DNA of 64,000 nucleotides from Agarophyton chilense (Eukaryota; Rhodophyta; Florideophyceae; Gracilariales; Gracilariaceae): positions 3,782,001-3,846,000 of the forward strand of contig JARGXX010000068.1 of assembly GCA_030374765.1 (NCBI GenBank), read 5' to 3'. A model generated the notes under the pieces. The model had not been told where the DNA came from and searched no databases. It saw only the letters and a list, made by a program, of their open reading frames with translations. The stretch's first letter is position 1. Every line of letters begins with the position of its first letter. The position numbers and the translations under genes are program-made. Positions 11,226-22,790 of this stretch are shown piece by piece.

Positions 11226-12113
11226 TCAAGAGCAACGTCCTCCAGGGAGGTTTTTGGGGACTTCAGCTTTTTCCGGAGCCTCCGGCGTGCAACCTCGTTA
11301 TGAGTAAGAGTAATCCGTTTTCACGGCGATGGCCGGAACGCCGGTGATGCACCGGCGGGATCGGGTGCCATACGCGTGGCCGCAGCGCCCGCGCGACACG
11401 TGGCCGCAGCGCCCGCGCGACACGTGGCCGCCAGATTGGCCCCTTTGTTAGACGGACACTTAGCTATTTAGGATAGACTTTATTTATTCTATTCTACGGT
11501 GACTACAGTACTTAAGCCGCCGGCCTTGCGGCCGCCGGTCCAGTAAAGTCTCCCCAACAAGGGTGATCTTGGTCTTCCAGATCTTGGCTCGGGGTCGAAC
11601 CGCCTGCGCGGATATACAACTCCTTACGGAGGGATTTCCCGTGGTGCACGGCTTCCCAACCCCCTTGAACGTTCAAGCAGCCTTCGTGTGTTGGGTATCT
11701 ATTCCCACTTTCGTGGTTCCGCCCGTTTATACGGTTTGCTACACCCGGCAGTGCCGGCTATTCTCGAGTCCCCTCTTGCGACTCGTGGTCAACCTCGCCT
11801 TCTTGCCTCTGTTCCTATTTTCCTCCCCTTTTCCTCCCCTTCATTGGGCAATTCCCGCTCTTGCGGCTCGCACTGACACCTGTCGTGCTCGCCACTTTCG
11901 TGGGTTTTGCCTCCTCAGAGGATACGCAAGCACCGCTTCAGCCGATATCCTCGGCTTCTTTCAGCCTCCCTGCGCCCGTCGCGACGGTTCGGCTCCGGCT
12001 TACACCCGGCATCGCGCGCCGATCCCTGGGAGGGCTCTACAGCGCCGGTTACCTCGTGAGAGGAAGATCCGGACGTCTTCGTAGGTTTTCCCCCTTGGGG
12101 GCATTGTCCTACA
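11226..12113 (+). repeat. LTR, copy 1 of the same family as 58126-58974
   Basis: About 888 bases, nearly identical along its length to 58126-58974, and ending in the same TCCTACA. The start reads TCAAGAGC where the other copy has TGAAGAGC, so the terminal TG is mutated here. It also carries two copies of a 25-base GTGGCCGCAGCGCCCGCGCG-type unit (11380-11427) where the other copy has one. The long frames inside it are unlikely to be genes, since LTRs are non-coding and the frames differ between copies. It is separated from copy 2 by 46 kb that includes unrelated genes, so the two are independent insertions. Confidence 0.9.
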
Positions 12114-12841
12114 TTTCGCGTTCTTTTTGGCGTCGACTTCGATGACACGCACGTGTGACAATATTGGCGCCGGGAGTTGCAAAAAACTATATTGACACTT
12201 TATAGGTAAATGGTATACATTTATCTAATACTGTTTGTTACGTGATTTAAGGACGTGCGTCGCGGTGGAATGCGATTCCTTGTTTGTTGCGTTTCGTTTT
12301 TCGGGGAGTGTACTTGCTGAACGAGTACAATCTCGTCTTGGTGCCATATGGAGGCAAGCAACTATTGACGCGACATTATGGGTTCCCAATGAACACAATT
12401 CAGCGTTGCAAGAGGCTGACATGCATGAATTTCGCCACGTAATTTTGTTTCATATCTCTGCAGTCCTTGATGTTAATGAATGTTTGTTAGGTTTTCTTGA
12501 TTGTTCCGATATACAGAAAGAATCATATTTTAAAGATTTTTTTCTGGGGTAGTTCAAGAAGTCTTAGAGCTTGAAAGCTCTGTTACAGCTATTTCAAATG
12601 ACTGGGGGGTTGTTTTGGGATTGTTTTAAAAGGAAATGGCAGGCGTATTAAGGCAAAATGGCCGAAAGGAACCCGGAGAGAGCAAAATGAAATTAAAAAA
12701 AGACTTTTCTAACCATTAATCGTTGTTGGAGTAGGTCGAAACTAATGTCAAGAAGGGAAAGTCGTGATAGAATAATTTATTTGATTGTTTGCGCATGTTT
12801 GTTTCTCAAAGTGGAAACCCTCATGTACTGTTGTGAGATCC
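12114..12841. other. Gap between two LTRs
   Basis: A 105-codon plus-strand frame (12235-12552) has no recognised motif. No target-site duplication matching the left side of the 11226 LTR is seen here. Confidence 0.4.
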
Positions 12842-13267
12842 TGCGAGGTGTTATCGGACATGTCGATTAGGAGGATCTCGTATACGTAGGGTACTATCTA
12901 CAGATGATATCTGACATAAGCGAACTCGTTAAGCACAAGACTTGGCCGCTCTCCTTTTTGCCCTGCCATAGCCATTCTTTTTATTCCACACCCAGGCTAG
13001 ATGTCTACATTGTTTTGCTTGTGCCCATTGGCATGGGCTGCGTCTCATGCCAGGGCGCTGACAATATCAACGGGCATTATTGCCCAGTTAAGCTTGCATT
13101 GGTCAATGCGTCTCATGCCAGGGCGCTGACAATATCAACGAGAGCTATTGCCTAGTGAATCTTACATTGGTCAATGCGGCGTGATTTAGGCAAATCTTTC
13201 CCATTCAGCGGAGCAATATGCAAGTGCTATACGTTAGCTTTTACAAACTATCTCTTACAACTGTACA
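12842..13267. repeat. Isolated LTR of the copia-like family (copy A)
   Basis: Shares its sequence with the two LTRs of the element at 16273-21400: a start TGCGAGGTGTTATCGGACATG, an internal CTCGTTAAGCACAAG...CCATTC block, and an end CTCTTACAACTGTACA. It holds a 71-base internal duplication: the stretch TGCGTCTCATGCCAGGGCGC occurs at about 13037 and again at about 13108. No internal element sequence adjoins it, so it is probably a solo LTR. Confidence 0.8.
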
Positions 13268-15729
13268 GCAATGTAAGTGCTGCACTATAAAAGAACATAT
13301 GAGACATCTAAGAAACTGCTGTGATTGCTAGACAGGATTCTATGAGTGTTATTGCGTCAAGTGTCGTTATGGCATGATGCGTTGTTTGTAATTGTGAGAT
13401 ACAAGAAGACTTATTTACTAACAGATTACACATTTATCGCCTATAAAAGAGAGAGAGACACGAGACGACACAAGCCAATGACTTAAAATGACAGCTTCAA
13501 CGCTCAACTTTTGCGTACAATATTGAACAATCGTTCAATGATTGTCCGTGTTACTTTGAGCATGCGGATTTTATCAGAAGAAGGTGAAGCATGGTGGTGG
13601 CACAAATCTACAATTCAGAGAAACGGATCGACGAATTTGAGCAAGTGGGCTAACAAAGTGTCAGTTAGCGCAATGATAATCTGGGATATCGTTGAGATAG
13701 ATATTGGATAGCTTTCAATCGGAAGAGTTATACTTTGAACTTGGTTCAGATACAGTTTTGGTATAAAGTCTGATTGCAGTTCATATTTGCACTCGTTTCG
13801 TGCTAGAAGCTGGTATCCTTCGTACATATTTCATACAATTAAACCCCATTTGTGACCACTAATGGATACAGTAATTTTGAAAGTATACCAGGAAAAAGCA
13901 AAACTCATATCTGAAAGTATTAAACGACTGTCAAACTGACTCTCAAGAATATATCAGGTAGATCTCTTAAACCTATCTAATGCTCTCGAGCTTGCACCAA
14001 AACCATTCTTTTTTCATACCCACATCCCACGACTCTCTTGTCTTTAATACGTCGCACAAAGATATCAATTCTGCATCAAACATCTATCATGGATTTTTAC
14101 TGGGTAGAAATAATTCGGGTACGTCTCCCTTTTGTCCAAGGGTTCCTATGAAGAGGAAGAGCAAAAAGCACGACGAAAGCACGCAATCTTCAGAGAAAGC
14201 TTGTTTTTACCCATCAGAATGGGATGATCTGAGAATGCAGGAAACGAAAGTCAGGTGCTCATTGATGGAGATATTCTTATGCCGACGGCATGGTGGATCA
14301 GTCGAAAAAGTTTAAATATCAGTCCAAACTTCCGAGAACTACAGAAGCAGAGAAGTGTTGACCTAGCTTCAAAATGGCAACAAGTTCCTAACATCCCCTC
14401 AAACAGACAAATTTTTGTAGCAAACGAGGACCTTAGACTGTCCAGGGGGAACATAGAGATATGAAAACCTTTACTTTTCAGGAACTCCTCCGCATCAGAA
14501 TACCACGCGCATTAGCGCAGAAGGAATTCTGAGGAACTTCCTCTTGAAGATCTCGATCGGCACAGGCGTCCAATATGACATGAAAGCAGTGACTGACTCA
14601 ATGCAACGAGTTTTCTTGAGAAACAACCCAAAACCAGACACCATATTGACAATCCCTCGATCAACTGAAAAGACTCTGCCCATAGTTGCCAATATTACGG
14701 CGAAAGAGTTCAACAGCATGGTCGCGACTCGAAGAAGCACTGCACCAAAGGCAAGCAGTGAAAAGGTCTACTCATCAAGGGAAACACTTAGAATCAGTGT
14801 GAAGTTTCAATCATTGGAAAAGTTTTCGTTTAATCTAATAACAGCATGTTATCGCGATGAAGACTTCACAGTGGCGACTTCCCAATATTTTAACTTGTTT
14901 GCAGGATTGCAGCAATCTTTTCTCAAAAGAGTAACTGGAGCTTGGCGCTATCAGTGATGTTGGGTGCAAAATGACTTCTTGATCACAACAGCGGAATCCA
15001 TCAACAAATTCTCGTCGGCGTTCGCTTAAGGACGATGGCCTATTGTAGTGGCATTGAAAACATGTTTTCTCAAACAGATGCAGTTTGAACCCCGCCAATT
15101 GCTCTACCATCTCACGCCGAACGTTTATCCATTCCATTTGGACGGAATCATCGTTGCTAACAGTCTGTGACGACCGCACTACCATAGAGTTTTGAAGCCG
15201 TACAATATGCAGCTACACCTGTGAGGCAGCAACATAAACAGCTGCTTCAGTCGGCAATCTCACGGCCAGACGGTTTGAATGGTACCAAGAAAAACATTTC
15301 TTCTGGTAAACAGCGTGCCCTATAGCTTTTTAAGGCAACATCCGCTCGGGAGGCGTGTATTCGTCGCAAAAAAAACAGTTCCGTCTGGGAAGCAATAGCT
15401 TTTGCCTGCCCATTCGACAGCAACGCAGCCTAAAGGAATTGATTTCAAAACTTTGCATAACATGGAGACGTTACAATGTTGAAGACGATAGAATAGGTCA
15501 TTGCGGAAATAATTCGTTCATGAATGGCTCGTTTTGGGACGAAGCGTTTGGAAAATCCTCTGGCCTGAGATCAAGCGAGCGCTCCAAAAGCCAAGGAAAA
15601 AAATGATCAAGAAGGCTACCTAATCAGTTCGGTGCCCGGGAATAGCGAAAACCAGCAAATGAATAAGCTGTTATGACAAATGGTTCATTGTTATATCTTG
15701 CGCTCATAGGTTTCTGCATCTTCGACTTC
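13268..15729. other. 2.5 kb of decayed sequence, unidentified coding remnants
   Basis: A 137-codon plus-strand frame (14544-14957) is the best candidate, preceded by shorter frames at 13980-14315 and 14255-14464 that could be its shifted 5' parts. The translation shows no family I recognise. The region leads into the ClC pseudogene. Confidence 0.3.
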
Positions 15730-16272
15730 ATTTGATACCAAAATCAGATCAAATGTATTGTCTGGCACTGTTATATCCGGTATTGCTTCTGTCTGCCGTC
15801 AAATATTTGGTCATCGAGCAGGTGTCTTGGCTCTTTCTATGTTACGGGGTCTTTCCATGGCTGTTAGCTTTTTGTTTGTATAGCTCAATATTATTCAGCT
15901 GGCTCGAGGATTATTGAAAGGGAATCTGTTCTGCGTGGTGTACTATTGAGGAAGAAACTGAATTAAAACTCTATAATGAGCAAGTCTATCTGTCTCATTT
16001 TGTCTTTGTCAATCGAGATTAGCATCGGGAGAATAAAACCATTCATTCACATCAGCGGAATCATAGCTGCTTTCGTTTCGCAAAATTTAGTTGTTCGAAT
16101 CTTTGGGGAGCAATGCCCGTTTTCAGTTGCAGTCATTGAGCGCTGAGATGGCTGTAGGGGTCGGTGCAACGTTTTGTGCTCCGATTAGTGATACAATGGT
16201 TGTCGTTGGGATCATGAGTACTTTCTATTATATTCATTGGCTCCCTTTGGCTTTTGACTGTTGTAACTTTCT
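15730..16272 (+). pseudogene. ClC-type chloride channel pseudogene, N-terminal half
   Basis: Frames change repeatedly, but ClC landmarks appear in order. A membrane stretch (SWLFLCYGVFPWLLAF) comes first. Then SIGRIKPFIHISGIIAAFVS aligns with the selectivity-filter region G-K/R-E-G-P-F-V-H-I-S, with the Glu-Gly lost. It is followed by AVGVGATFCAPISDT, matching A-V-G-V-A-x-x-F-G-A-P-I-G-G. Stops and shifts make it non-functional. The remainder resumes at 21401, after a retrotransposon inserted exactly between these parts. Confidence 0.75.
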
Positions 16273-16604
16273 GTGAAGCGTTGCCAGACATGTCGAATAG
16301 GTTCTCGTTTACCGAGAGAATATCTACGGGCAACGTCTAACTTCAGAGAACTCGTTCAGCACAAGGCTTGGCTTTTCTCTCACTGCCATTCTTTGTTCCA
16401 TACCCAGGCTGGATGTTTATATCATTGTGCTCGTGCCCGTTGACATGGGCTGCTGCTCATGCCAAGGCGCTGACAATATCAAATAGCTTTAGAGCCCATT
16501 TAAGCTTGCATTGGTCAATGAGCTATTATTTAGACAACTTTTTCTCATGCAGTAGAGCACTATGCAAGTCCTCCACGTCAGCTGTATCCGTTGTATCCTA
16601 TTCA
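16273..16604 (-). repeat. LTR copy B (3' LTR in element orientation)
   Basis: Begins TGTGAAGCGTTGCCAGACATG and carries the shared ACTCGTTCAGCACAAGGC and CATTTAAGCTTGCATTGG blocks. It aligns with copies at 12842 and 21081. The right edge is approximate. Confidence 0.8.
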
Positions 16605-17006
16605 ACCAGAAGTTGCAGAAATTTACTGCTCCAATTATGTCCATTTTTATTGTTCAAAGAAAAAGATCGATCATCTGGGAGTGTTAGAATACCAGTAACT
16701 GCGATTCGATTGAGCAAACGGTGCGTGGCTGGATTTCATTTTGTCATTTCGTCAGCGATTTGGACTTTTTCCTGGATGGAACGTAGAACGTTCAGATTGA
16801 CAGCTTCAAAAGAATCTCTTATACGTTAAACCTTTTTCCATAACATGTACTCTTATCCTTCATGTAGCGTAGTAATCGTGTCGAATAAACCGTCAGAGTC
16901 TACATTGGGGATGTTTATGAATATCTGCAACCGATATGGACCGAAGAACGTTCTTAATGTTAAACCTTCTGTCGTTGAACTCAATGCAAGCCATTATTTC
17001 TGCTCC

Positions 17007-17219
17007 TTATGAAAAATATGACACTCTCGTCTGCTTGGGGCTGGTCCAGTCGATCAAATAATATGTAATTTCATTTCCTTCTACATTTCTGTACCTATTA
17101 CCTGTAACAAAAGCCGTATGCTCGTAATTATGACTCGAGGAGATGTTAAAAGCAGCATTGGAAAGCGATACTACTTCGGCAGCATTCACTGTACCCTCTG
17201 AAAGTCTAAAGCTAAGCAC
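17007..17219 (-). pseudogene. RNase H remnant of the copia-like element
   Basis: The translation holds LSNAAFNISSSHNYEHTAFV and LIDWTSPKQTRVSYFS, matching the copia RNase H pattern (S-D-A-S/A-F ... D-W-x-S-x-K-Q-x-R-V-S-x-S). The usual acidic residue of the first block is replaced by Asn. Confidence 0.65.
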
Positions 17220-17231
17220 GGGATGTAGCTG

Positions 17232-18090
17232 TCAAGGATCGCATAGAGTCCTGTTGGCTCCAATAAGGTGTCTCACTTTCAGCTGGGAGATCCGCTGTTG
17301 CATTAGTGAGGCACCACACGCTGCTTGGGGTAGTAAGCCATAGCCTAACCAGATAAACATATTAGCAAGGGTGAGATATTTCTGGACTTCATTAGACTGT
17401 GCCAGGTAATTCTTAAGTACTCTACGCGCTTTGTGGAGGTTTATGCGCCTAAATATCCTCATATATTCATCCATAGATAACTGTATACTACAGTTTTCAG
17501 CCTTTCATATTGTGCATCCGTTAAATTTGATCTTATCTTCGATAGTTTTCTTGCTGATCCGAAACCTTTTTCCAATCTTGTTAATGAAAGCCTCAATCTC
17601 TGTTACATTTCCAGAAAGCAGGAGATCGTCCGTGAGCTTGGCCAATGAGATTATTATCTTTCCACCACAGGATCGTCGAATGTAGAGCCTTCAATGACGG
17701 TAACCCAATGTCTTTCATCCTCATCAATGCAATATGGTAGCTTTACGAGCTTCCAAATAGTGCCGCGCTTCCCTTTCTATTCCGGAGAAGGCCGTCGAAA
17801 AAGGTCCCATTTGATGGGACCATTCTGAAGGTACGCATCTTTGATGTATATGCATCCCAAACCGAAGCTTAAGATGGTAGAAAAATATAGTAAGATACGA
17901 ATGATATCAAATTAGGCGTTTGCTTGAGTCGTTTCGAATTATTCATTTCTATTTGCCTCGGTTATCATGAGGACAAAAGCGTGCTTTCAAGCGTTTTTTG
18001 TCGTTCTCTTTGATCTTAACCTTGTACACCACGTGTGAGCTTATCACGTTAGCATTTTTGGACATAGTGCATTCTTCAATTTCCTCATAT
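17232..18090 (-). pseudogene. Reverse transcriptase remnant of the copia-like element
   Basis: Broken frames contain SSHVVYKVKIKENDKKRLKA and RFCPHDNRGK, then LTDDLLLSGN, then NMFIWLGYGLLPQAACGASL. These fit a copia-type polymerase: the K-A-R-x-x-P-x-G-N-R-D start, a L-T-D-D-x-L active-site variant and the downstream L-x-W-L-G-x-G-x-x-P-Q-A-A block. Several stops are present. Confidence 0.65.
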
Positions 18091-18116
18091 GCGTTCTTCC
18101 AAGCTGTCTCAATCTC

Positions 18117-18545
18117 TTAATTTACTGCTTTCTCAAGTATCCACTGGAGCGAAAAGTCCATCTTTCTCTTTGAAACTTGAAAATTACCGATCATCTTTTG
18201 TCGTTCGTTCAAGACATACTGTTCATCTGATTTCAGTTCTGCGCAAGTATTATGAAACGGTCCCTCTGCTTCAAAATTTAAGATACCTTTTGATGGATCC
18301 ATTATAACGGTACTGGTAAAGAAGGATGAGCGCGTCGGTGGCATCGTCTGATGATCATCTGCAAAACTCTCTGGAACGAAAACGTCCAGAATCACCTGCT
18401 CGACTTCTGTGAGGTGCTGCGTATATTCTTCATGTGCCGTTTTTGGTGTATCGTATGCAACTAAAGCTTCTAAAACATCTTCCTGCAACTCTTCAGCTAT
18501 ATTACCTTCTGGTACCAGTCTTATTTGCTCGTATGCCACCTTCAT
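18117..18545 (-). pseudogene. Integrase-to-RT linker of the copia-like element
   Basis: A 142-codon open stretch, rich in Glu, lying between the integrase and polymerase remnants. It starts AYEQIRLVPEG, as in C-terminal integrase segments that end with an R-L-x-P motif, and ends directly before the polymerase block. Confidence 0.5.
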
Positions 18546-18836
18546 GTGGGGGCCACGATTAGAGCGCTGACATTTTACTTAATGAGGGGTACATTCAATG
18601 ACATTGAATTTAACCGTTCGAACAGGTTCATTTTGTTTGGAAGTGCTGTGATACACCCAGACAGACAGTCCATGTCTTATCGAATTGCGCAGTACCAAAT
18701 GATTTCCATGTGACCTCAACACTTTCTGAAGTGCTCGGGTGGGTGTAGTGCGTGTAAGGACTTTGAAGAGCTCCTTTGGAACACAATTTGTCGACATTCC
18801 GATTATTGACGGAGAGTACCCCCTCGCAAGCTGGAA

Positions 18837-19370
18837 CTACCTCAAGGGCAATTTGCCATGAAAACGGTTTTTCAGGAACGACACGCGAACGATAAGTGTC
18901 ATAGGTGGGGTCGTGGTGACTTCTTTTAAAAGGCGGGCGAGTACAGATTTGAATAATCCAGTATTCCTTTCTACCTTCCCATTCTTGGCGGAACAGAGTG
19001 CTTTTAAATCCTCTATCCTGATGTTGTGACACCAAGGAAGCTTGTTGATAACTGGTGTGGTAAACTCGGGATCAGCGCCAAATGACTTCGGTGCGCGATG
19101 ATGATCTATCGATTCGGTCTCCAACCTGTTCGTTAATTCATGTGCGTCTTTCTTACCGACAACTACGCGCTCGCCATTGTTTGTTTCAAAGTCAATGATG
19201 TTCGGGACTTCCTACTTTTAGTCACGAATATAAGCCACGACGAAGTCTGCCTGTATTGATTGATTAAATGCTTCGTTCACATGTCTGATACAGATCTTCT
19301 TGCGAGGTGCTGGTTTACCACTTGATGCGCATATGTCGCATGTATTATAGATGGCATAGCATGTCTGGGA
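18837..19370 (-). pseudogene. Integrase remnant of the copia-like element
   Basis: Broken frames carry CDICASSGKPAPRKK (Cys pair of the zinc-binding end) and NQSIQADFVV (first catalytic Asp). They continue with APKSFGADPEFTT (second Asp) and SAKNGKVERNTGLFKSVL (catalytic Glu). The three acidic residues of the DDE core are still visible in spite of shifts between them. Confidence 0.72.
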
Positions 19371-19529
19371 GAGCGTATCGTTCAACTTTTATGCGTATCC
19401 AAGTATAGCTTTCATGTCCGTTGAGTTGTCATTTGTGAAGCGATGGATCTTTTTCAAAGCGTTCTTGTCTATATTTTGGCCAGAATTGCCAAGGAGAGAG
19501 CGAACAGTGTACTCGGCGTGCAGGATAAT

Positions 19530-19935
19530 TTATATACGAACTCTGTTATTCTCAGTTTCGTCTGGTCCAATGTATGTGAGATGTGTACGTTCAGCTGTAT
19601 CCAATTTCCATTTGAAGCAGAATGTTGGCAGCGTAGCACAATTCATCGTATTTGAAAACGGCTTCACATCTAATCCAAATAAAAGTGGAGATGACCCATG
19701 AACCAGATCTAATGGGATGCTAGTATGGACAGATTTAATATCATTGATCATTAGATACCATGTAAATACAATGGGCTCCTCATTTGCAGCTTCAGAACAT
19801 CAAACATGCATATATTGATCTTTTGGAGGGTCACATACGAGTTCGATGCCCAATAAGTCACAAAGAGCGGTTGCATTGTCAATGCCACCGGTTGAAGTTG
19901 GTGCTCCTATGTCGAGGACGGGATTGAGGTCGGGG
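19530..19935 (-). pseudogene. Retroviral-type aspartic protease remnant
   Basis: On the minus strand PVLDIGAPTSTGGIDNA resembles the D-[ST]-G-A active-site loop, with Ile in place of Ser/Thr, followed by a strand pattern ending in SSPLLFGLDV, where such proteases have an I-L-G-x-D type motif. Confidence 0.6.
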
Positions 19936-20121
19936 TGGAGCGCAGTCGACCTCACAGCTGAAAATCGATTTTGACATTAAACTCCGTTTATTTTGATCAA
20001 GTTTTTGGTGTGTCAGAGTCGTTGACTCGGAATATCTTCGGTTCGGAATCTTCGGAACTTTTTTTTTGCTCTCATCTTATCCCAACATCTCTCTCGATCC
20101 TTACATCACTGGCCCTTTTGT

Positions 20122-21062
20122 TCACAAGCCCGAAACGAGCTTTCCTCTTTCATTTTTTTTAATGAATTGGCCCCGACCAGGATATATATGTCTTTCTCGT
20201 TTTCTTAACATAGAAACATGCGATCTATGTGATAATACTGGTGTGCTCTTCGGTTTAATATCGTGTACACGTGGTAACAAAACTAGCGCGTCCTCCATAG
20301 TAAACATTGGTACGCGAGAGTGTGGACAATCGTGCATGTCCTTTAGTACATCCTTATATTTCGCCTGTATCGAGCTGTAGTTGTTTTCATGCGTCTTCTT
20401 GGACTTGGTCATGACTTCTGATACTGCTTTTAATTCTGCTCCAGACAAGACGATTTGTGCCAAAGTGTGAAAGTTCGCTGGTGTTGCTTTGAAGTGAGCT
20501 GAAAAATGAGGGTATTCATTGTATCTGCCGCAAGATGCGCGTTATGGAGCATACGTACATGAGTATAGCTAATTGTCGACCAGTTGCTTCGTTAATTCTT
20601 GTCGTATGGTTTGTGTATTTTCCCCCGGCACTTTCAAATCTACTAGCTGAAGATGAAACAGACTCGTCGGTACTTCGCATGCAATTCTGAATGGAAGACA
20701 GTAAGTCTATCTCTTGCTTGATGATTTCTGTTGGGCTGTTTTCTGCGATGATATCCAATGTTTCTTCCACCAGCTTCTACTTGTTAATGACGTCTGAGGT
20801 TCCATCCAAACATAAAACAATTGATCTCTCGGCCTTCTTCATTAATTGTTGGGCACATTCGTCACAACACATATAGATTAGATATCCAGCTCCTTCACAG
20901 ATAGCTTTTGCTTTTGTGTCCACGTTAGCGAATATGTTCATCATGTACATCCAATGTCGCAGACCGTCACGATATGAAACCTTCGGTATCATGTTAGTGA
21001 CGAATTGCGGTGCTGAGTTAATTTCTAATCGTTCCTGTAAATGCAAACCCTTGATGGCCCGG
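20122..21062 (-). pseudogene. Gag remnant of the copia-like element
   Basis: Three frames in series (21062-20777, 20770-20516, 20463-20122) together form a Gag-like protein: an N-terminal part with SYRDGLRHWMYMMNIFANV and AICEGAGYLIYMCC, then helical segments. No clear CCHC zinc knuckle is left. It lies just inside the 5' LTR, as expected. Confidence 0.55.
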
Positions 21063-21080
21063 CCCATAACTGTGGGTTTC

Positions 21081-21083
21081 TGT

Positions 21084-21136
<53 letters not shown>

Positions 21137-21400
21137 GGGGGGGAGGATTTGGACATGCCGATAAGGTTCTCGTGTATGTAGGGAATGATGTACGGGCAAC
21201 GTCTAACTCCAGCGATCTCGTCCATCACAAAGCTTGGCTTCTCTCTCACTGCCATTCTTTATTCCACACCCCGGCTATATGTTTGCCATTTAAGCTTGCA
21301 TTGATCAATGTGGCTTGATTTAGGTAAATCTTTCTAATACAGCGGATCACTGTGTAAGTACTTCACATTAGCTGTACCAACTGGCTCTTACAACTGTTCA
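21081..21400 (-). repeat. LTR copy C (5' LTR in element orientation) with long G tract
   Basis: Shares the GGACATGCCGATAAGG, CGGGCAACGTCTAAC and CTCTTACAACTGT blocks with copies A and B, and ends in TTCA at 21400. Most of the middle found in copy A (about 70 bases) is missing here. It starts with a very long G run. Confidence 0.8.
21084..21135 (+). repeat. 52-base poly(G) run
   Basis: An uninterrupted run of 52 G followed by A, GGGG GGG and A. It lies at the start of LTR copy C, where the other copies have only a few G. It may be expanded, or its length may be an assembly artefact. Confidence 0.95.
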
Positions 21401-22790
21401 ATAATTGGTTATTACTTTGTTGTCGCATTTTTACAACCTGAGGCGACAGCAGGCTTCACCACCAACTTCTCTCTAGTTATTGAGAGCTAATCGATTTAGA
21501 AGCTGGTTACATATGTGGTGCTTGGGGCGCTATGTGGCTTGGTCGGAGGTGCTCTGATTTAGTCCACCAAATTAGCGTCTCATGTCCGGAAGAACTATTT
21601 CAAGAAAAACACATTCGTCAATACCAGTACAATGGTATATGTATTTGCAATGCTTTATTCGTTGATGTGTTCTTTGGTAGAAGGCATCTTTACTGCCATT
21701 CAGAAAGATAGGGTCTTAATGCTGTTTAACAAGAGCAAAAGGAAAAACTTGTGATTGACTGAGGTGTGGAAACCATTTCCCTATGAGCATCTGAACACCA
21801 GTTTTAATTTTGGTTGTTACTACTATTGTGAGGTTCTTTTTGACTGACCTCTCGCTTGTTAGGCCATTGGTAGTTCGTACTTTTTTGCCCATTCTCGAGA
21901 TTGGTGCTCTGTTCGGTTGCGCATTTGAAGAGCTGTTCTCCAGGATCTGGTTCACTACTTGGGTAGACGTCCAGGTCACTGCAATTATTGCTACTGTCGT
22001 AAATATCGGCATGCTGCACGCGAGTGCGGTGGATGTCTATGATCATGCTTCAGTGGGCTTCAAAAGAAATTGACGCTCTTCCATGAGCGATAGGGGTCAT
22101 CGTTGCGTACGGTGTGTCGAAACACATGTCCTCCGACCTGTTTCCTGAAATGATCAAGATTTATCGCCTTGCGTCCATCCTGGGTTTGTGCGAGCGTTAA
22201 CAAGCGGAGAAAAAGTCGTTTTTCGTAGAGGCAATATCAGCAAAACAAAAACCTTGCATGACGAAGGAATTTCCATTTGCGAAACCTGAAAGCACCAAAG
22301 GCGAAATCTACAGAACGCTGAAGTGGAGGGGAAAGCCATGGATTACGTAGATATTTCTGAGCGATGTGGACGCAAAAAGAATGTGAGGCGCGGTTTTTAA
22401 AGGCGCTGTGCGATACAATAGGGATCTATTAAGGACAGTCAGGGCCTAGTTCAGAATAGGATATTTTCTAGGGCACGTTTGACTCAGATTTCAGCCGGAA
22501 GAATGAACTGATTCCTTCCTTGAAAAAAATAAATTCCGCAGTTTTGAATAAGCACGTAGACATGGGCACAACGCAAATGTCAGTGCACACACCGTTGCGG
22601 CTGGTATTTACATATTTATGCATGTCGTCAATGAACACCATGTACGTGGTGCACAATGGTGAGATTGTGGGTCATTTGAGCCGATTGCAGTTAATTCAAT
22701 ATCCGATTCAGTTTGACGAACGTGCAAAGCGGAATCGTGCTCAAGAGAATGAGATTGGGGCGCGGAGGGAAAGCGAGGAACATTGAATAT
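21401..22790 (+). pseudogene. ClC-type chloride channel pseudogene, C-terminal half with CBS remnant
   Basis: Continues the ClC sequence broken at 16272. In order: TTNFSL; LVTYVVLGALCGLVGGALI (the F-x-x-x-G-x-x-x-G-L-x-G-A-x-F block); FLPILEIGALFGCAFEEL (matching F-V-P-S-x-x-I-G-A-x-F-G-R); HASAVDVYDHASVG (matching H-A-S-x-S-V-V-V-I-M-F-E-A-T-G); and KHMSSDLFPEM. A later piece, MYVVHNGEIVGHLSRLQLIQ, fits a CBS domain, as in eukaryotic ClC proteins. Stops and frameshifts are spread through it. One open part (21810-22073) survives. Confidence 0.78.

Larger units (their letters stand above)
16273..21400 (-). mobile_element. Copia-like LTR retrotransposon inserted in the ClC pseudogene, decayed
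   Basis: About 5.1 kb, oriented on the minus strand, bounded by related LTRs at 16273-16604 and 21081-21400. Reading on the minus strand gives gag, protease, integrase, reverse transcriptase and RNase H in that order, the Ty1/copia order with integrase before reverse transcriptase. All parts are broken by stops and frameshifts. The two sides of the insertion continue one another as a ClC channel (see 15730-16272 and 21401-22790). A target-site duplication cannot be recognised, which fits great age. Confidence 0.85.

Noticed and set aside
11563-12148. Several ORFs of 60-173 codons on both strands inside the LTR at 11226
   Set aside because: They lie inside a repeated LTR. The same frames in copy 2 (58444-59000) differ in length and content.
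20777-21255. Poly-proline and poly-glycine ORFs on both strands
   Set aside because: They are translations of the 52-G run. Only the part below 21062 is kept, as gag remnant.
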